NCBI GenBank assembly: GCA_016234445.1
Contig: JACRBT010000001.1
Location: 248,001 to 312,000 of the forward strand
DNA from: Chloroflexota bacterium
GTDB taxonomy: Bacteria > Chloroflexota > Dehalococcoidia > Tepidiformales > Tepidiformaceae
Direction: 5' to 3'
Length of the DNA: 64,000 bases
Both the position numbers and the translations under genes were made by a program. Below the pieces are notes generated by a model that saw only the letters and a list, made by a program, of their open reading frames with translations, was not told the DNA's origin and ran no database searches. Below are positions 50,534 through 60,753 of the stretch, one piece after another; positions within the stretch are counted from its first letter, which is position 1, and every line of letters starts with the position of its first letter.

Positions 50534-51377
50534 GTCCGACCGGGCTGGAGAGCTGGAATTCGAGCCGCTCGGCGAGGTCCGCGTAGAACGACGACGGGTC
50601 GCGGAAGCGAGCGAACCGCGTGATGTACTCGCTGATCTGGACCTGGAGAGAGATGCCGCTGTTGATCGGCAGGTCCAGCTGGCCGTCGACGCTGAGGATC
50701 GCGCCGTGGTCGGAGGTGACGCGCAACTCGACTTCGGAGTCGGGCTGGAGGACGAGGGAGCGGCCAAGGGCGAGGTGGGCCGAGACGGGCGTGACGACGA
50801 GGTGGTGTTCGGCCGGCGCAAGGATGGGGCCGCCCGCGCTCAACGAGTAGCCTGTGCTGCCCGTCGGGGTCGCGACGATCATCCCGTCGCAGCGGTAGAC
50901 GGCGACGCGGGCGCGGTCGATGTGGAGGTCGACGTAGATGGGGCGTCCCGGCGAGCGGCGGCTGATGACGATGTCGTTGAGGCCGTGGTAGGTGGACTTG
51001 CCGTGCTCCGGGTCGTCGAGGTCGGCGCGCACCATGATCCGCTCTTCGATGCGCCAGTCCTCGGCGACGATTCGTTCGACCAGGTTGAAGAGGTCACGCG
51101 GGCTCATGTCAGTCAGGAAGCCGAGGCGGCCCATGTTGACGCCGAGGATGGGGGCGCCGTGGCGCATGGCAACGCTGGCCGCGCGAAGGACCGTGCCATC
51201 GCCCCCGACACAGACGATGAGCCCCGCCGCGGCGATGATCGCGTCGTCGACGTCGACCCAGGCGTCGGAGACGTGCGCGGCGACTCCCCTGCGTTCCAGT
51301 TCGCGGCCAATCTGGCCGGCGAAGGAGGCGGCGCCTTCGCTGGCGGGGTGGTGCAGGATGAGTGCCCGCTTCAGCAC
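50526..51377 (-). CDS. nadK: NAD kinase
   Basis: 283 residues. Conserved VCVGGDGTVLRAASVA (GGDG nucleotide loop), GRLGFLTDMSP and the NE/D-type region (NDIVISRRSPGRPIYVDLHIDR), plus DGMIVATPTGSTGYSLSAGGPIL. It phosphorylates NAD to NADP. It overlaps tlyA by 7 nt and recN by 8 nt, so the three are translationally coupled. Confidence 0.95.
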   Translation of the reverse strand: MLKRALILHHPASEGAASFAGQIGRELERRGVAAHVSDAWVDVDDAIIAAAGLIVCVGGDGTVLRAASVAMRHGAPILGVNMGRLGFLTDMSPRDLFNLVERIVAEDWRIEERIMVRADLDDPEHGKSTYHGLNDIVISRRSPGRPIYVDLHIDRARVAVYRCDGMIVATPTGSTGYSLSAGGPILAPAEHHLVVTPVSAHLALGRSLVLQPDSEVELRVTSDHGAILSVDGQLDLPINSGISLQVQISEYITRFARFRDPSSFYADLAERLEFQLSSPVGRA

Positions 51378-52114
51378 GCTGATTCCTCCGGCCGCGGACT
51401 TCGGAGCGCAACCAGGAACTCAAGGTTCCCATCGCCACCACGGACGGGGCACTCTACCACACCATCGACGCTCCAGCCTTCCGAGGTGGCCCATTCCCGG
51501 AACTCCTGAACGACGCGCGCGTGCACGGCGGGGTCCCGGATCACTCCCCCGCGGGGCACTTTCGCCTGCCCGGCTTCGAACTGCGGCTTCAGGAGGACGA
51601 CGCCCGGCGTCCTTGCGGGGAGCCGCGCCGCCACGGATGGCAGCACCTTCCGCAGCGAGATGAAGGAAAGGTCTGCGACGAAGAAGTCGATTGGCGGCAG
51701 TTCCGGGAGGTCGCGGGCGTTCGTGCCTTCGACGAGCGTGACTCTGGGGTCTTCGCGCAACTTCTGGTGGAGCTGTGCCCGGCCGACGTCGACGCAGAGC
51801 ACCGAGGCGGCGCCGTGCTGGAGGAGGCAGTCGGTGAACCCACCGGTGGAGGCTCCGAGGTCGAGGCAGCGCAGACCGGCGACGTCGACGGAGAAGGCGG
51901 AGAGCGCGGCTTCGAGCTTCCTGCCGCCGCGGCTTACGTACCGTTCGGACTCCGTCAGTTCGATGAGGGCGTCGGCGGGGAGCATCGTCGCGGGCTTGAC
52001 CAGCGTGAGCGTGCCGACGCGGGCGCGGCCGGCCATGATCAGGCGCTGGGCGCCCTCGCGGCTCTCGGCAAGGCCGCGTTCGACCAGGAGGACATCGGCG
52101 CGGACGCGTGACAT
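51371..52114 (-). CDS. tlyA: TlyA family rRNA 2'-O-methyltransferase
   Basis: 247 residues. N-terminal S4 domain (RADVLLVERGLAESREGAQRLIMAGRARV) then a Rossmann methyltransferase with LRCLDLGASTGGFTDCLLQHGA and LLKPQFEAG containing the catalytic Lys of the K-D-K-E set. TlyA methylates 16S C1409 and in mycobacteria 23S C1920, influencing capreomycin sensitivity. First gene of the tlyA-nadK-recN operon. Confidence 0.93.
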   Translation of the reverse strand: MSRVRADVLLVERGLAESREGAQRLIMAGRARVGTLTLVKPATMLPADALIELTESERYVSRGGRKLEAALSAFSVDVAGLRCLDLGASTGGFTDCLLQHGAASVLCVDVGRAQLHQKLREDPRVTLVEGTNARDLPELPPIDFFVADLSFISLRKVLPSVAARLPARTPGVVLLKPQFEAGQAKVPRGGVIRDPAVHARVVQEFREWATSEGWSVDGVVECPVRGGDGNLEFLVALRSPRPEESAC

Positions 52115-52192
52115 GGGTCGATTGTCGATTGCCTCCCTCCGGTTGTCGACCCGGCCCGTGAACCCAACACCCGGCGGCGCTACGCTATCGAG

Positions 52193-52672
52193 GTGAAGCC
52201 CACCGAGCGCGTTGCTGCCGCCCTGGAGGCCCTCGGGCTGCCGGCGAAGGTCGTCGAGTTCGACGCCAGCACCGCGACGGCGGAGGCCGCGGCGGCGGCG
52301 GTTGGCTGCGAACTCGGCCAGATCGTGAAGACGCTCTTCTTCATGGCCGAAGGCCGGCCGACGATGGTGCTCGTTGCGGGCGACCAGCAGGTCGACACGG
52401 CGAAGCTGGCGGAGCTACTCGGCGTCTCCCGGAAACGCCTGAAGATGGGGTCGGCGGATGAGGTGCTGGCGATGACCGGTTACCCGGTGGGCGGCGTTTC
52501 GCCCGTTGGAGGATTGACCCGCTGCGACGTCGTCGCCGACGCGAGCCTGGGGCGCTTCGAGCGCGTCTGGGCGGCGGCGGGGGGGCCGCACGCGGTGTTC
52601 CCGATTGGGCGCGAGGAGCTCGTTTCGGCGACGGGGGCGCAATGGGGCGCCATCACCCGGGAGGCGCCGTGA
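52193..52672 (+). CDS. YbaK/EbsC-type aminoacyl-tRNA editing protein
   Basis: 159 residues from GTG 52193. ELGQIVKTLFFMAEGRPTMVLVAGDQQVDTAKLAELLGVSRKRLKMGSADEV and GYPVGGVSPVG are the YbaK/ProX core; the catalytic Lys is in GQIVKTL. These proteins hydrolyse misacylated tRNAs (Cys-tRNA-Pro, Ala-tRNA-Pro). Its stop overlaps the GTG of the prenyltransferase gene by 4 nt. Confidence 0.9.
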   Translation: MKPTERVAAALEALGLPAKVVEFDASTATAEAAAAAVGCELGQIVKTLFFMAEGRPTMVLVAGDQQVDTAKLAELLGVSRKRLKMGSADEVLAMTGYPVGGVSPVGGLTRCDVVADASLGRFERVWAAAGGPHAVFPIGREELVSATGAQWGAITREAP

Positions 52673-53601
52673 CGGCCGAAGCCCGGGCTTCCGCGGCGGG
52701 TTCGTCCTGGCCGGCGCTGCTCCGGGCGATGCGCCCCTACCAGTGGCCCAAGAACGTGGTCGTCTTCGCTGCCTTCACCTTCAGCGCGGGCGACGCCTGG
52801 CTGCCGCGAGAGCCAGACACCTGGTGGCCGCTCCTTTGGCGGACGGCGGCGCTCATGGCCCTCTGGTCGATGGCCGCCAGCGCAACGTACCTGGTGAACG
52901 ACATCCGCGACCGCGAACTCGACCGTCTTCACCCCCGCAAGCGGTTCCGCCCCATCGCCAGCGGGGCGCTGCCCGTGCACGTTGCCTGGACGGCCGCGGC
53001 GGTCCTGGCGGCGGTGGCGTTGCCCGTCACCTTCGTCCTCGAGACGGGCGCCGGGGGCATCCTCCTGGGCTATTGCGCGCTCATGATGGCCTACTCGTTC
53101 GGCCTCAAACAGGTCGCCATCCTGGACATCATCATCCTCTGCAGCGGCGTCATCGGGCGGGCGGTGGCCGGGGGGGCGGCGATCGGCGTCGAGATCAGCC
53201 CATGGCTCTACGTCTGTACGAGCTTCGCCGCGTTCTTCTTCGCCGCGAGCAAGCGCTGGGCCGAGTTCCGGCAGCTGGGAGCCGAGGCGCCCGCCCACCG
53301 CCCGGCCCTGGCTGCGTACAGCGGCGAAATCCTGTCCCAGATGGTCGTCATCAGCGCCGCCACCGCGCTCCTGGCCTACGCCCTCTACACCATCGAGTCG
53401 GTGAATGTGCCTTCGAACGGCGCCATGGCGCTCACGATCCCGTTCGTCGGTTTCGCACTCTTCCGCTACCTGCTGCTCCTGAACGGGGCGCGAAAGACCG
53501 ACGCGCCCGACCAGATCCTCTTCACCGACGGCCAGATCCTCGCGGCCGTGGCGGGGTTCGTGGCTACTGCCGTCACCGTGATGGTCGCCCACCACTCGTA
53601 A
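52669..53601 (+). CDS. UbiA family prenyltransferase, decaprenyl-phosphate phosphoribosyltransferase-like
   Basis: 310 residues from GTG 52669, overlapping ybaK by 4 nt. About nine membrane helices. RPYQWPKNVVVFAA and the first Asp-rich motif YLVNDIRDRELDRLHPRKRFRPIASG match the DPPR-synthase branch of UbiA enzymes, which joins phosphoribosyl pyrophosphate to decaprenyl phosphate for arabinose-containing wall polymers. The second Asp-rich motif is weaker (SKRWAEF region). The DprE partners are not in the window. Confidence 0.85.
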   Translation: MTAEARASAAGSSWPALLRAMRPYQWPKNVVVFAAFTFSAGDAWLPREPDTWWPLLWRTAALMALWSMAASATYLVNDIRDRELDRLHPRKRFRPIASGALPVHVAWTAAAVLAAVALPVTFVLETGAGGILLGYCALMMAYSFGLKQVAILDIIILCSGVIGRAVAGGAAIGVEISPWLYVCTSFAAFFFAASKRWAEFRQLGAEAPAHRPALAAYSGEILSQMVVISAATALLAYALYTIESVNVPSNGAMALTIPFVGFALFRYLLLLNGARKTDAPDQILFTDGQILAAVAGFVATAVTVMVAHHS

Positions 53602-53613
53602 GGGCGGCCCCGG

Positions 53614-54480
53614 TCAGTCGTTGGGGTGGATCTCCGCCGCCCCCGGGCCCGCGAGTCCGGGCCGGCCGCTCCAGACCCAGGCGAAGTCGGTCCGGCTCAC
53701 GCCCATTAGCATCCCGCAGAGGGCGCTGGGGTGGATGAAGTGCCCCACTTCCGGGTGGCCGTCGTCGCTGTTGGCGTAGCGAGCCTTGTTCGCCTCAAGC
53801 CGGGCGGCGAGGCCGAGGACGTCGTCCGTTTCGACGTAGCACATGTAAAGCGACGGCCCCCGGCGCTGGAAGAAGCGGTGCATGGCGCCGTCGCCCCAGG
53901 TCTGCGTGATCTCGACGCGGTCGAGCCTCGCCGGCGGGTCGAAGAGGGTCAAGGTCCCCTTGTAGCCGAAGCGCTGGCTCTCGATGGGGGAGTAGCGGGT
54001 GGGGTCGAGGTCGAAGATGCGGGTGTAGAGGGCCGCCGTCTCCTGCCAGTCGCGGACAGGGTTGGTCACCTCGTAGACGTGGCTGATGGCCCCCACGGGC
54101 TCGCGTTCGACGGCAGGGGCGATGGTGGTGGGCATGCCGTGCGTCTCGGCAGCGCCGAGCACGAGGCGGCCCTTTTCCTCGGTGTAGGCCACGCGCTGAG
54201 AGTCGAAGTGGCGGGCCATTCTGCCGGCATCCGTGGTTGCAAAGCCGACGCCGTAGAGCCCCTGCCCCCAGCGGCTGGCGAAGTCCTGGACGGGGCCGGG
54301 ACCGGCGGGCTGAAGAAAGTCGAATTCGCTGACGCCGGCCTGGACCGTTGTCACGTGGGCGTTGAGGACGCGGGAGCCGCCTTCGCCGACCTTCTCGGCG
54401 CCGAAGATGGCCTCCCAGGTCTGAACGGCGGCTTCGCGGTCCGGGACCACCAGTTGGATGCGGTCGACGTGGGAAAGCAT
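53614..54480 (-). CDS. Glyoxalase/bleomycin-resistance (VOC) family protein
   Basis: 288 residues from ATG 54480, the start of the family domain (MLSHVDRIQLVVPDREAAVQTWEAIFGAE); upstream ATG codons extend into a basic non-homologous tail. Two VOC modules are recognisable: the first about 1-120, the second about 125-260 starting VGAISHVYEVTNPVRDWQETAALYTRIFDLD. VOC proteins use paired beta-alpha-beta-beta-beta units and often a His/Glu metal site. The substrate is unknown. Convergent with the UbiA-like gene. Confidence 0.78.
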   Translation of the reverse strand: MLSHVDRIQLVVPDREAAVQTWEAIFGAEKVGEGGSRVLNAHVTTVQAGVSEFDFLQPAGPGPVQDFASRWGQGLYGVGFATTDAGRMARHFDSQRVAYTEEKGRLVLGAAETHGMPTTIAPAVEREPVGAISHVYEVTNPVRDWQETAALYTRIFDLDPTRYSPIESQRFGYKGTLTLFDPPARLDRVEITQTWGDGAMHRFFQRRGPSLYMCYVETDDVLGLAARLEANKARYANSDDGHPEVGHFIHPSALCGMLMGVSRTDFAWVWSGRPGLAGPGAAEIHPND

Positions 54481-54594
54481 GGCGTCCTCCGGGCGTTTGC
54501 GGGGACATTCTGGCACGAACGCGCGGCGAGCCAAAGCGGAAGGGGCGGTCGCTGTGAATGGCGGCGAGCGGACCGGCCCAGCCCGGTCAGTCCC

Positions 54595-55605
54595 TCACAA
54601 CGTGATCACGATCTTCCCTTTCGCGTGTCCCTCGCCCAGGTACCGGAGGGCGCCGGAGACCTGGCTCAAGGGAAAGGTCCTCTCGACCTCCGGTCTCACT
54701 TGCCCGGCGTCGAGAAGATCTCGCAGTGCCGCCATGTCGGCCTTGTTCAGGTTCGTGACGGAGAAGATGAACTTCTGGCTGCTGGGCACGGACCGCAGCC
54801 GCATCCTGACGATGTGGCCGAGTGGGCCGAGCAGCCGACTTCCCTTCGCCGCACCCACGAGAACCAGGCGCGCTTGCGGCTTCAGCACGCGCTTGCACTC
54901 CGACCATCCCCGGCTCCCCGCGTTGTCGAAGATCAGGTCGTACCGCAGGTCGCTGCGTGTGAAGTCTTCCCGGTTGTAGTCGACGACCCGATCGGCGCCG
55001 AGCGAGCGGGCCATCTCGACGTTCCCCGTACTGCAGACCGCGGTCACCTCTCCTCCGAGGGCTTTGGCTATCTGCACGGCGAAGGTGCCGACGCCCCCGG
55101 AGGCGCCGTTTATCAGGACCTTCTGGCCCGGCTGGAGCTGCCCCTTGTCGCGAAGTCCCTGGAGTGCCGTGAGCGCCGCCAGGGGGACCGCTGCGGCCGC
55201 CTCGAACGTCAACGTGGCGGGCTTGAGGGCCACCGCGCCGCTGGCGGGGATGGAGACATACTCGGCGAGGGTTCCCGCAGCCGCGCCAAATACCTCGTCA
55301 CCCGGCCGGAACCCGGTGACATCCTTGCCGGCCGCCTCCACCGTGCCTGCGAAGTCGGTGCCAAGCACCAGCCGCGACCTGGGCCTCCGCAAGTCGAATG
55401 GGAGGCGCAGCAAGAAGGGGACGCCCGACATCCGGTACCAGTCGACACGGTTGACCGAGGCTGCCCGGACCCGCACCAGGATACCGTCGGCGGTGAGTCC
55501 CGGCCTGTCGACCTCCTTCAGCTCCAGGGCGACTTCAGGGGACCCGTATCTCTTGACGACGACCGCCCTCATCGTCGTTGGCCGGTCAGAGACTGTGCCC
55601 GGCAT
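54595..55605 (-). CDS. Zinc-independent alcohol dehydrogenase/quinone reductase (MDR family)
   Basis: 336 residues. MDR-family organisation: GroES-like N-terminus (MRAVVVKRYGSPEVALELKEVDRPGL), KVLINGASGGVGTFAVQIAKALGGEVTAVCS (nucleotide motif) and LGADRVVDYNREDF. The Cys/His set for structural zinc is absent, as in quinone-reductase-like members. It reduces activated carbonyls or quinones with NADPH; the exact substrate is unknown. It is divergent from a TetR gene, with palindromic sites between them, so it is probably repressed by that regulator. Confidence 0.88.
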   Translation of the reverse strand: MPGTVSDRPTTMRAVVVKRYGSPEVALELKEVDRPGLTADGILVRVRAASVNRVDWYRMSGVPFLLRLPFDLRRPRSRLVLGTDFAGTVEAAGKDVTGFRPGDEVFGAAAGTLAEYVSIPASGAVALKPATLTFEAAAAVPLAALTALQGLRDKGQLQPGQKVLINGASGGVGTFAVQIAKALGGEVTAVCSTGNVEMARSLGADRVVDYNREDFTRSDLRYDLIFDNAGSRGWSECKRVLKPQARLVLVGAAKGSRLLGPLGHIVRMRLRSVPSSQKFIFSVTNLNKADMAALRDLLDAGQVRPEVERTFPLSQVSGALRYLGEGHAKGKIVITL

Positions 55606-55625
55606 CGTCCTCTCCTTCGTTCAAT

Positions 55626-55651
55626 CTTACGCAGTAAGCTTACGACGTAAG
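55626..55651. promoter_or_regulatory. Paired palindromic operator between the dehydrogenase and TetR genes
   Basis: Two abutting 13-bp inverted repeats, CTTACGCAGTAAG (55626-55638) and CTTACGACGTAAG (55639-55651), lie in the 72-bp divergent spacer. The shared half-site is CTTAC. A further GTAAG half-site is at 55665. This is the expected binding site for the adjacent TetR protein, controlling both promoters. Confidence 0.75.
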
Positions 55652-55677
55652 ATATGCGGAGAATGTAAGATGCGTCA

Positions 55678-56355
55678 ATGGCCACGCAAACTGGGCCTCG
55701 ACTTCCCCTTACCCGCGACCGGATCCTTCAAGCAGCCCTTGACCTGGCTGACGAAAACGGGATCGAGTCGCTCACGATGCGGACGCTCGGCCGGGCCCTC
55801 GGGTTCGAAGCCATGTCGCTGTACAAGTACATCGCCAACAAGGATGACCTCCTCGGCGGCATCCTGGACCTCGTCCTCGCTGAGAGCGAAGCACCTTCGC
55901 CGGCGAAACCGTGGGACACGGCCATACGCGAAAGCGCCATCTCCGTTCACGATGCGCTCCAGCGGCATCCCTGGGCGTGCGCGTTGCTCATGTCGCCCCA
56001 TGGCTTTCGCCCCGAGCGGGTGCAGTACATGGACTCGCTCCTCGGGCGCCTGCGTGGCGCCGGGTTCACAGCGGAGGCGACCTACTACGTCTACCACGTC
56101 CTCGACGGCCACATCTTCGGCTTCTCGCTCTGGGAGACCAGCCACTCTTACACGCCTGCGCAGATCTCAGTCCTGAGTGCGAGGCTCGGCGCGGCCATCG
56201 CAGCCGGCGAACATCCCCATCTTCACGAACACGCGCAACAGCACGGCCTCAAAGGCCCTCATCACGAGGTCAGCGCGTTCGAGTTCGGCCTCGACCTGAT
56301 CCTCGCCGGCCTCAAGACGCAGCTGGCGGCGGGCGGAGCGAAGAGGCACAGGTGA
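55678..56355 (+). CDS. TetR/AcrR family transcriptional regulator (TetR-C-like)
   Basis: 225 residues. N-terminal helix-turn-helix: LTRDRILQAALDLADENGIESLTMRTLGRALGFEAMSLYKYIANKDDLL, the canonical TetR layout. The C-terminal ligand domain (AISVHDALQRHPWACALLM... and HVLDGHIFGFSLWE) resembles the TetR_C subclass with a GFxLxE pattern. It has a His-rich loop (HPHLHEHAQQHGLKGPHHE, about 179-197) that could bind a metal or ligand. Probable repressor of the divergent dehydrogenase and of itself. Confidence 0.9.
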   Translation: MATQTGPRLPLTRDRILQAALDLADENGIESLTMRTLGRALGFEAMSLYKYIANKDDLLGGILDLVLAESEAPSPAKPWDTAIRESAISVHDALQRHPWACALLMSPHGFRPERVQYMDSLLGRLRGAGFTAEATYYVYHVLDGHIFGFSLWETSHSYTPAQISVLSARLGAAIAAGEHPHLHEHAQQHGLKGPHHEVSAFEFGLDLILAGLKTQLAAGGAKRHR

Positions 56356-56404
56356 CCTTCGAGTGGCCCCGGGCCGTCCGGTCGTCGCCATCGCCTGCTG
56401 GCGG

Positions 56405-57730
<1,326 letters not shown>

Positions 57731-57750
57731 GGCGTGTTCCCCTTCCCCGT

Positions 57751-58377
57751 TTAGCGGCCGTCGGCCGGACGCGCGAGCAATTCGTCGACCATGCCGTATT
57801 CCTTCGCGCCCTGGGCATCCAGGTAGAAGTCGCGGTCAAAGTCCTTGGTTATCCGCTCGACGGGCTGACCCGTGTGGCTGGCGATGATATTCCGGATGAT
57901 CTCGTTGTTGCGAAGAATCTCCTTCGCGGCAATTTCAATATCGGTCGCCTGGCCGCGCGCACCACCCAGGGCCTGGTGCATGTGGACGGTGGCGTTGGGG
58001 AGGGCGAAGCGCTTGCCCTTGGCCCCGGCGCAAAGGAGCACGGTCGCCATGGACGCGGTCTGGCCGACGGCGATGGTCGACACGGCGGGCTCGATCAGCT
58101 GCATCGTGTCGTAGATCGCCAGGCCGGCGGTGATGACGCCGCCGGGGGAATGGATGTACATCGAGATGTCCCGCTCCGGGTCTTCGCGCTGGAGGAAGAG
58201 CAGCTGCGCGACGATGAGGTTTGCCACATGATCATCGATCGGAGTCCCGAGGAAGACGATACGCTCTTTGAGCAAGAGCGAAAAAATGTCGAAGGCGCGC
58301 TCCGAACGGGGGCCGCTTTCAATGACCGTGGGGATGATGGCCCGCACCAGCGGGTGGACCGTGTTGGCCTCGTTCAA
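57751..58377 (-). CDS. clpP: ATP-dependent Clp protease proteolytic subunit
   Basis: 208 residues. Catalytic Ser109 in [11 protein letters not shown], His134 in HMHQALGG, and the probable Asp183 in [10 protein letters not shown]. Tetradecamers degrade proteins fed by ClpX. It overlaps the trigger factor stop by 4 nt. Confidence 0.97.
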   Translation of the reverse strand: MNEANTVHPLVRAIIPTVIESGPRSERAFDIFSLLLKERIVFLGTPIDDHVANLIVAQLLFLQREDPERDISMYIHSPGGVITAGLAIYDTMQLIEPAVSTIAVGQTASMATVLLCAGAKGKRFALPNATVHMHQALGGARGQATDIEIAAKEILRNNEIIRNIIASHTGQPVERITKDFDRDFYLDAQGAKEYGMVDELLARPADGR

Positions 58378-59699
58378 GCGGTTGCCTCCTCTGCCTCTGC
58401 CTCAGCCTCGCCCGCGGCGATGGCGGAAATGCGGTCGAATGTCTTCTGGGTGACCAGGTTCCGGCGGATGGTCGCGCGGCCCTCGGGGCCGGCGAAGAGC
58501 GCCCGGAAGCGCTCCCCATCTTCGCCCATCGGGCCGATGAGCTTGTCCACTTCGGCCTCGACCTCCTCTTCGGTGGGCTCGATCTTCTCAAGCTCGGCCA
58601 CCTGGTTGAGGACGAGGGAGCGGCGGACGCGGGTCTCCGCGGTTTCGCGGAAGGTCTCGCGGTATTCGGCCTCCGAGCGGCCGATGCGCTGGAGATAGGT
58701 CATGTAGCCCTGGCGGTCGTTGCCCACCTGGTCGTTGATGATGTGCTCGATCTCGCGGTCGACGACGACCTTCGGGTAGTCCAGGGTGGCGCCTTCGAGG
58801 ATCTTGTCGAGCGCCTCCTGGTGGTGCTTGGCCTTGTTTTGTTCGGTGAGGCTGCGTTCGAGGTCTTCGCGGATCCTGGTGCGCAGCGCTTCCATGGTCT
58901 GAAACTCGTCAGCATTGACCGAATTCGCCAGCTCATCGTCCTCGTCGGGGAGCTGTTCTTCCTTCACTTCCTTGACTTCGATCGCGAAAGTCAGGGGTTT
59001 CCCCTGGGCCCGATCGAGCCGGAAGTCCTCGGGGGCGGTGAGTTCGACCGTCTTCGTGTCGCCCTTCGACATGCCGAGGAACGCTTCGGCCAGCCCCGGG
59101 AGGAGGATCTCGACGCCTTCGCGGAGCGGGAACTCCGCGTCCTTGTCGTCGACGAAGGGGACCTCGTCGCCCGTCACCGTGCCCGCGACGTTCGCGGTGA
59201 GGACGTCGTTCCACTGCACCGGGCGCTCGACCGGGACGATGGTCGCGTGGCGGCGGCGGAGCAGCATGACCTGCTCGGCGACCATCTCATCGGTCACCTC
59301 GACCGGGTCGCGGGGGACGCGGACGGAGCGGTAGTCGTTGAGCTCAACTGTTGGCCGGACGGGGACCGTCGCCTTGAAGCGGACGGGCTCGACCTCCACG
59401 ATTTCGAGTTCGGGCTGGGCGATGGCGTCGACGTCCTGCGTCTCGATGACTTCGTTGTAGACGTCGGGGACGAGGCGCTTGATGGCGTCGTCCATGAGGC
59501 CGGCGCGAAGCTGCGTCGGGCCGCCCATGGCCCGTTCGATGGCGGCGCGGGGAGCCTTGCCGGGGCGGAAGCCGGGGACGCGGGCCTTGCTGGCAAAACG
59601 CCGGTATTCGGCGTCGAGTGACTTCTCAAGACGTTCGGGTTCGACTTCGATATCAAGCAATACGCGGCTCTCTGGGAGCCGCTCGAGAGTTACCTTCAC
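58374..59699 (-). CDS. tig: Trigger factor
   Basis: 441 residues from GTG 59699, where the conserved N-terminus ([19 protein letters not shown]) starts; an upstream TTG-like start would add 12 residues. Ribosome-binding signature FRPGKAPRA, a central FKBP-type PPIase domain (about 155-240), and a helical C-terminal chaperone domain. It folds nascent chains at the ribosome exit. The C-terminus is Ala/Glu-rich. It is upstream of clpP, overlapping it by 4 nt. Confidence 0.95.
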   Translation of the reverse strand: MKVTLERLPESRVLLDIEVEPERLEKSLDAEYRRFASKARVPGFRPGKAPRAAIERAMGGPTQLRAGLMDDAIKRLVPDVYNEVIETQDVDAIAQPELEIVEVEPVRFKATVPVRPTVELNDYRSVRVPRDPVEVTDEMVAEQVMLLRRRHATIVPVERPVQWNDVLTANVAGTVTGDEVPFVDDKDAEFPLREGVEILLPGLAEAFLGMSKGDTKTVELTAPEDFRLDRAQGKPLTFAIEVKEVKEEQLPDEDDELANSVNADEFQTMEALRTRIREDLERSLTEQNKAKHHQEALDKILEGATLDYPKVVVDREIEHIINDQVGNDRQGYMTYLQRIGRSEAEYRETFRETAETRVRRSLVLNQVAELEKIEPTEEEVEAEVDKLIGPMGEDGERFRALFAGPEGRATIRRNLVTQKTFDRISAIAAGEAEAEAEEATA

Positions 59700-59774
59700 C
59701 TGGCGATCTGTGCCTCCACGATCCGAGTATAGCAAACGTGCCCGGAAGCGAAGGCGAAGGCGCCGAGCGCTGCC

Positions 59775-60752
59775 TTAGCGGGGGGTCATGCGCGGGTCGA
59801 GGATGTCCACCAGGGCGTCGCCGAGCAGATTCCAGGCGAAGAAGAAGAGGATGACGGGGACGGACGCGGCGAGGAGGAGATGGGGGCTGGCCTGGAACGT
59901 GCGGACGCCGGCGCCGTCGCCGATGAGGGTCCCGAAACTGGCGGTCGGCGGCGAGATGCCGAGGCCGAGAAAGCTCAGTGCCACCTCGGCCCCGGCGATG
60001 CCGGCCATGCCGGCGGTCAGCCCGACGATGAAGAGCGGCATGACGCCGGGGAGGATATGGCGGGTGATGACGCGCCATGTGGAGGCGCCCATCAGTTCGG
60101 CGGCCACGACGAAGTCGGCTTCGCGGAGATAGAGCGCCTGGCTGCGGACGACCCGGGAGGAGCCGATCCAGGCGAAGGGCACGCTCGCACCCACGATGAT
60201 CGTGAACTGGAGCAGCGTCTTCGCGTCGTCCCCGAGCCAGGTGTCGCGGAGGTCCTGGGAGAGGCTGTCGATGCGCGTCCTGAAGGCGGCCGTGAGCGCC
60301 AGCATGATGAAGAGCGTCGGCAACCCGGACAAGACTTCGCCCACGCGCATGATGAGAGTGTCGATCCAGCCGCCACGATACCCGGCGAGCAGCCCAAGCC
60401 CGAGGCCAAGGAAGAGGCCGCCGGTGATACTCACCGCGACCGTGAAGAGGATGGTCGTCCGGGCGGCGTAGATGACGCGCGAGAGCAGGTCGCGGCCAAG
60501 GCGGTCGGTCCCGAACCAGTGGTCCGCGGAGGGCCCCTGGAGGCGCGCTTCGATGGCCCGGTCCTGCTGGTTCGGGTCGTGCGGGGCGACAAGCGGGGCG
60601 AAGATGCCGGCCGTGTAGAAGACGACCAGGTAGGCGACGGCCAGCATCGCCAGCTTCTTTCTCACCACCTGGCGCATCACCCGGCGCGTGAGCGACTGGG
60701 AGGGCCGCATCACGGCGGCGGCATCGGCTTCGAGGGCGGCTTCCTGGGCCAC
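59775..60752 (-). CDS. ABC transporter permease, DppC/OppC type
   Basis: 325 residues. Six membrane helices with a long extracytoplasmic N-terminal loop (VAPHDPNQQDRAIEARLQGPSADHWFGTDRLGRDLLSRVIYAARTT), the hallmark of OppC/DppC. The EAA-type coupling loop includes AAELMGASTWRVITRHILPGVMP. It forms the pore with the upstream DppB, from which it is one nt apart. No ATPase gene is adjacent. Confidence 0.93.
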   Translation of the reverse strand: MAQEAALEADAAAVMRPSQSLTRRVMRQVVRKKLAMLAVAYLVVFYTAGIFAPLVAPHDPNQQDRAIEARLQGPSADHWFGTDRLGRDLLSRVIYAARTTILFTVAVSITGGLFLGLGLGLLAGYRGGWIDTLIMRVGEVLSGLPTLFIMLALTAAFRTRIDSLSQDLRDTWLGDDAKTLLQFTIIVGASVPFAWIGSSRVVRSQALYLREADFVVAAELMGASTWRVITRHILPGVMPLFIVGLTAGMAGIAGAEVALSFLGLGISPPTASFGTLIGDGAGVRTFQASPHLLLAASVPVILFFFAWNLLGDALVDILDPRMTPR

Positions 60753-60753
60753 G

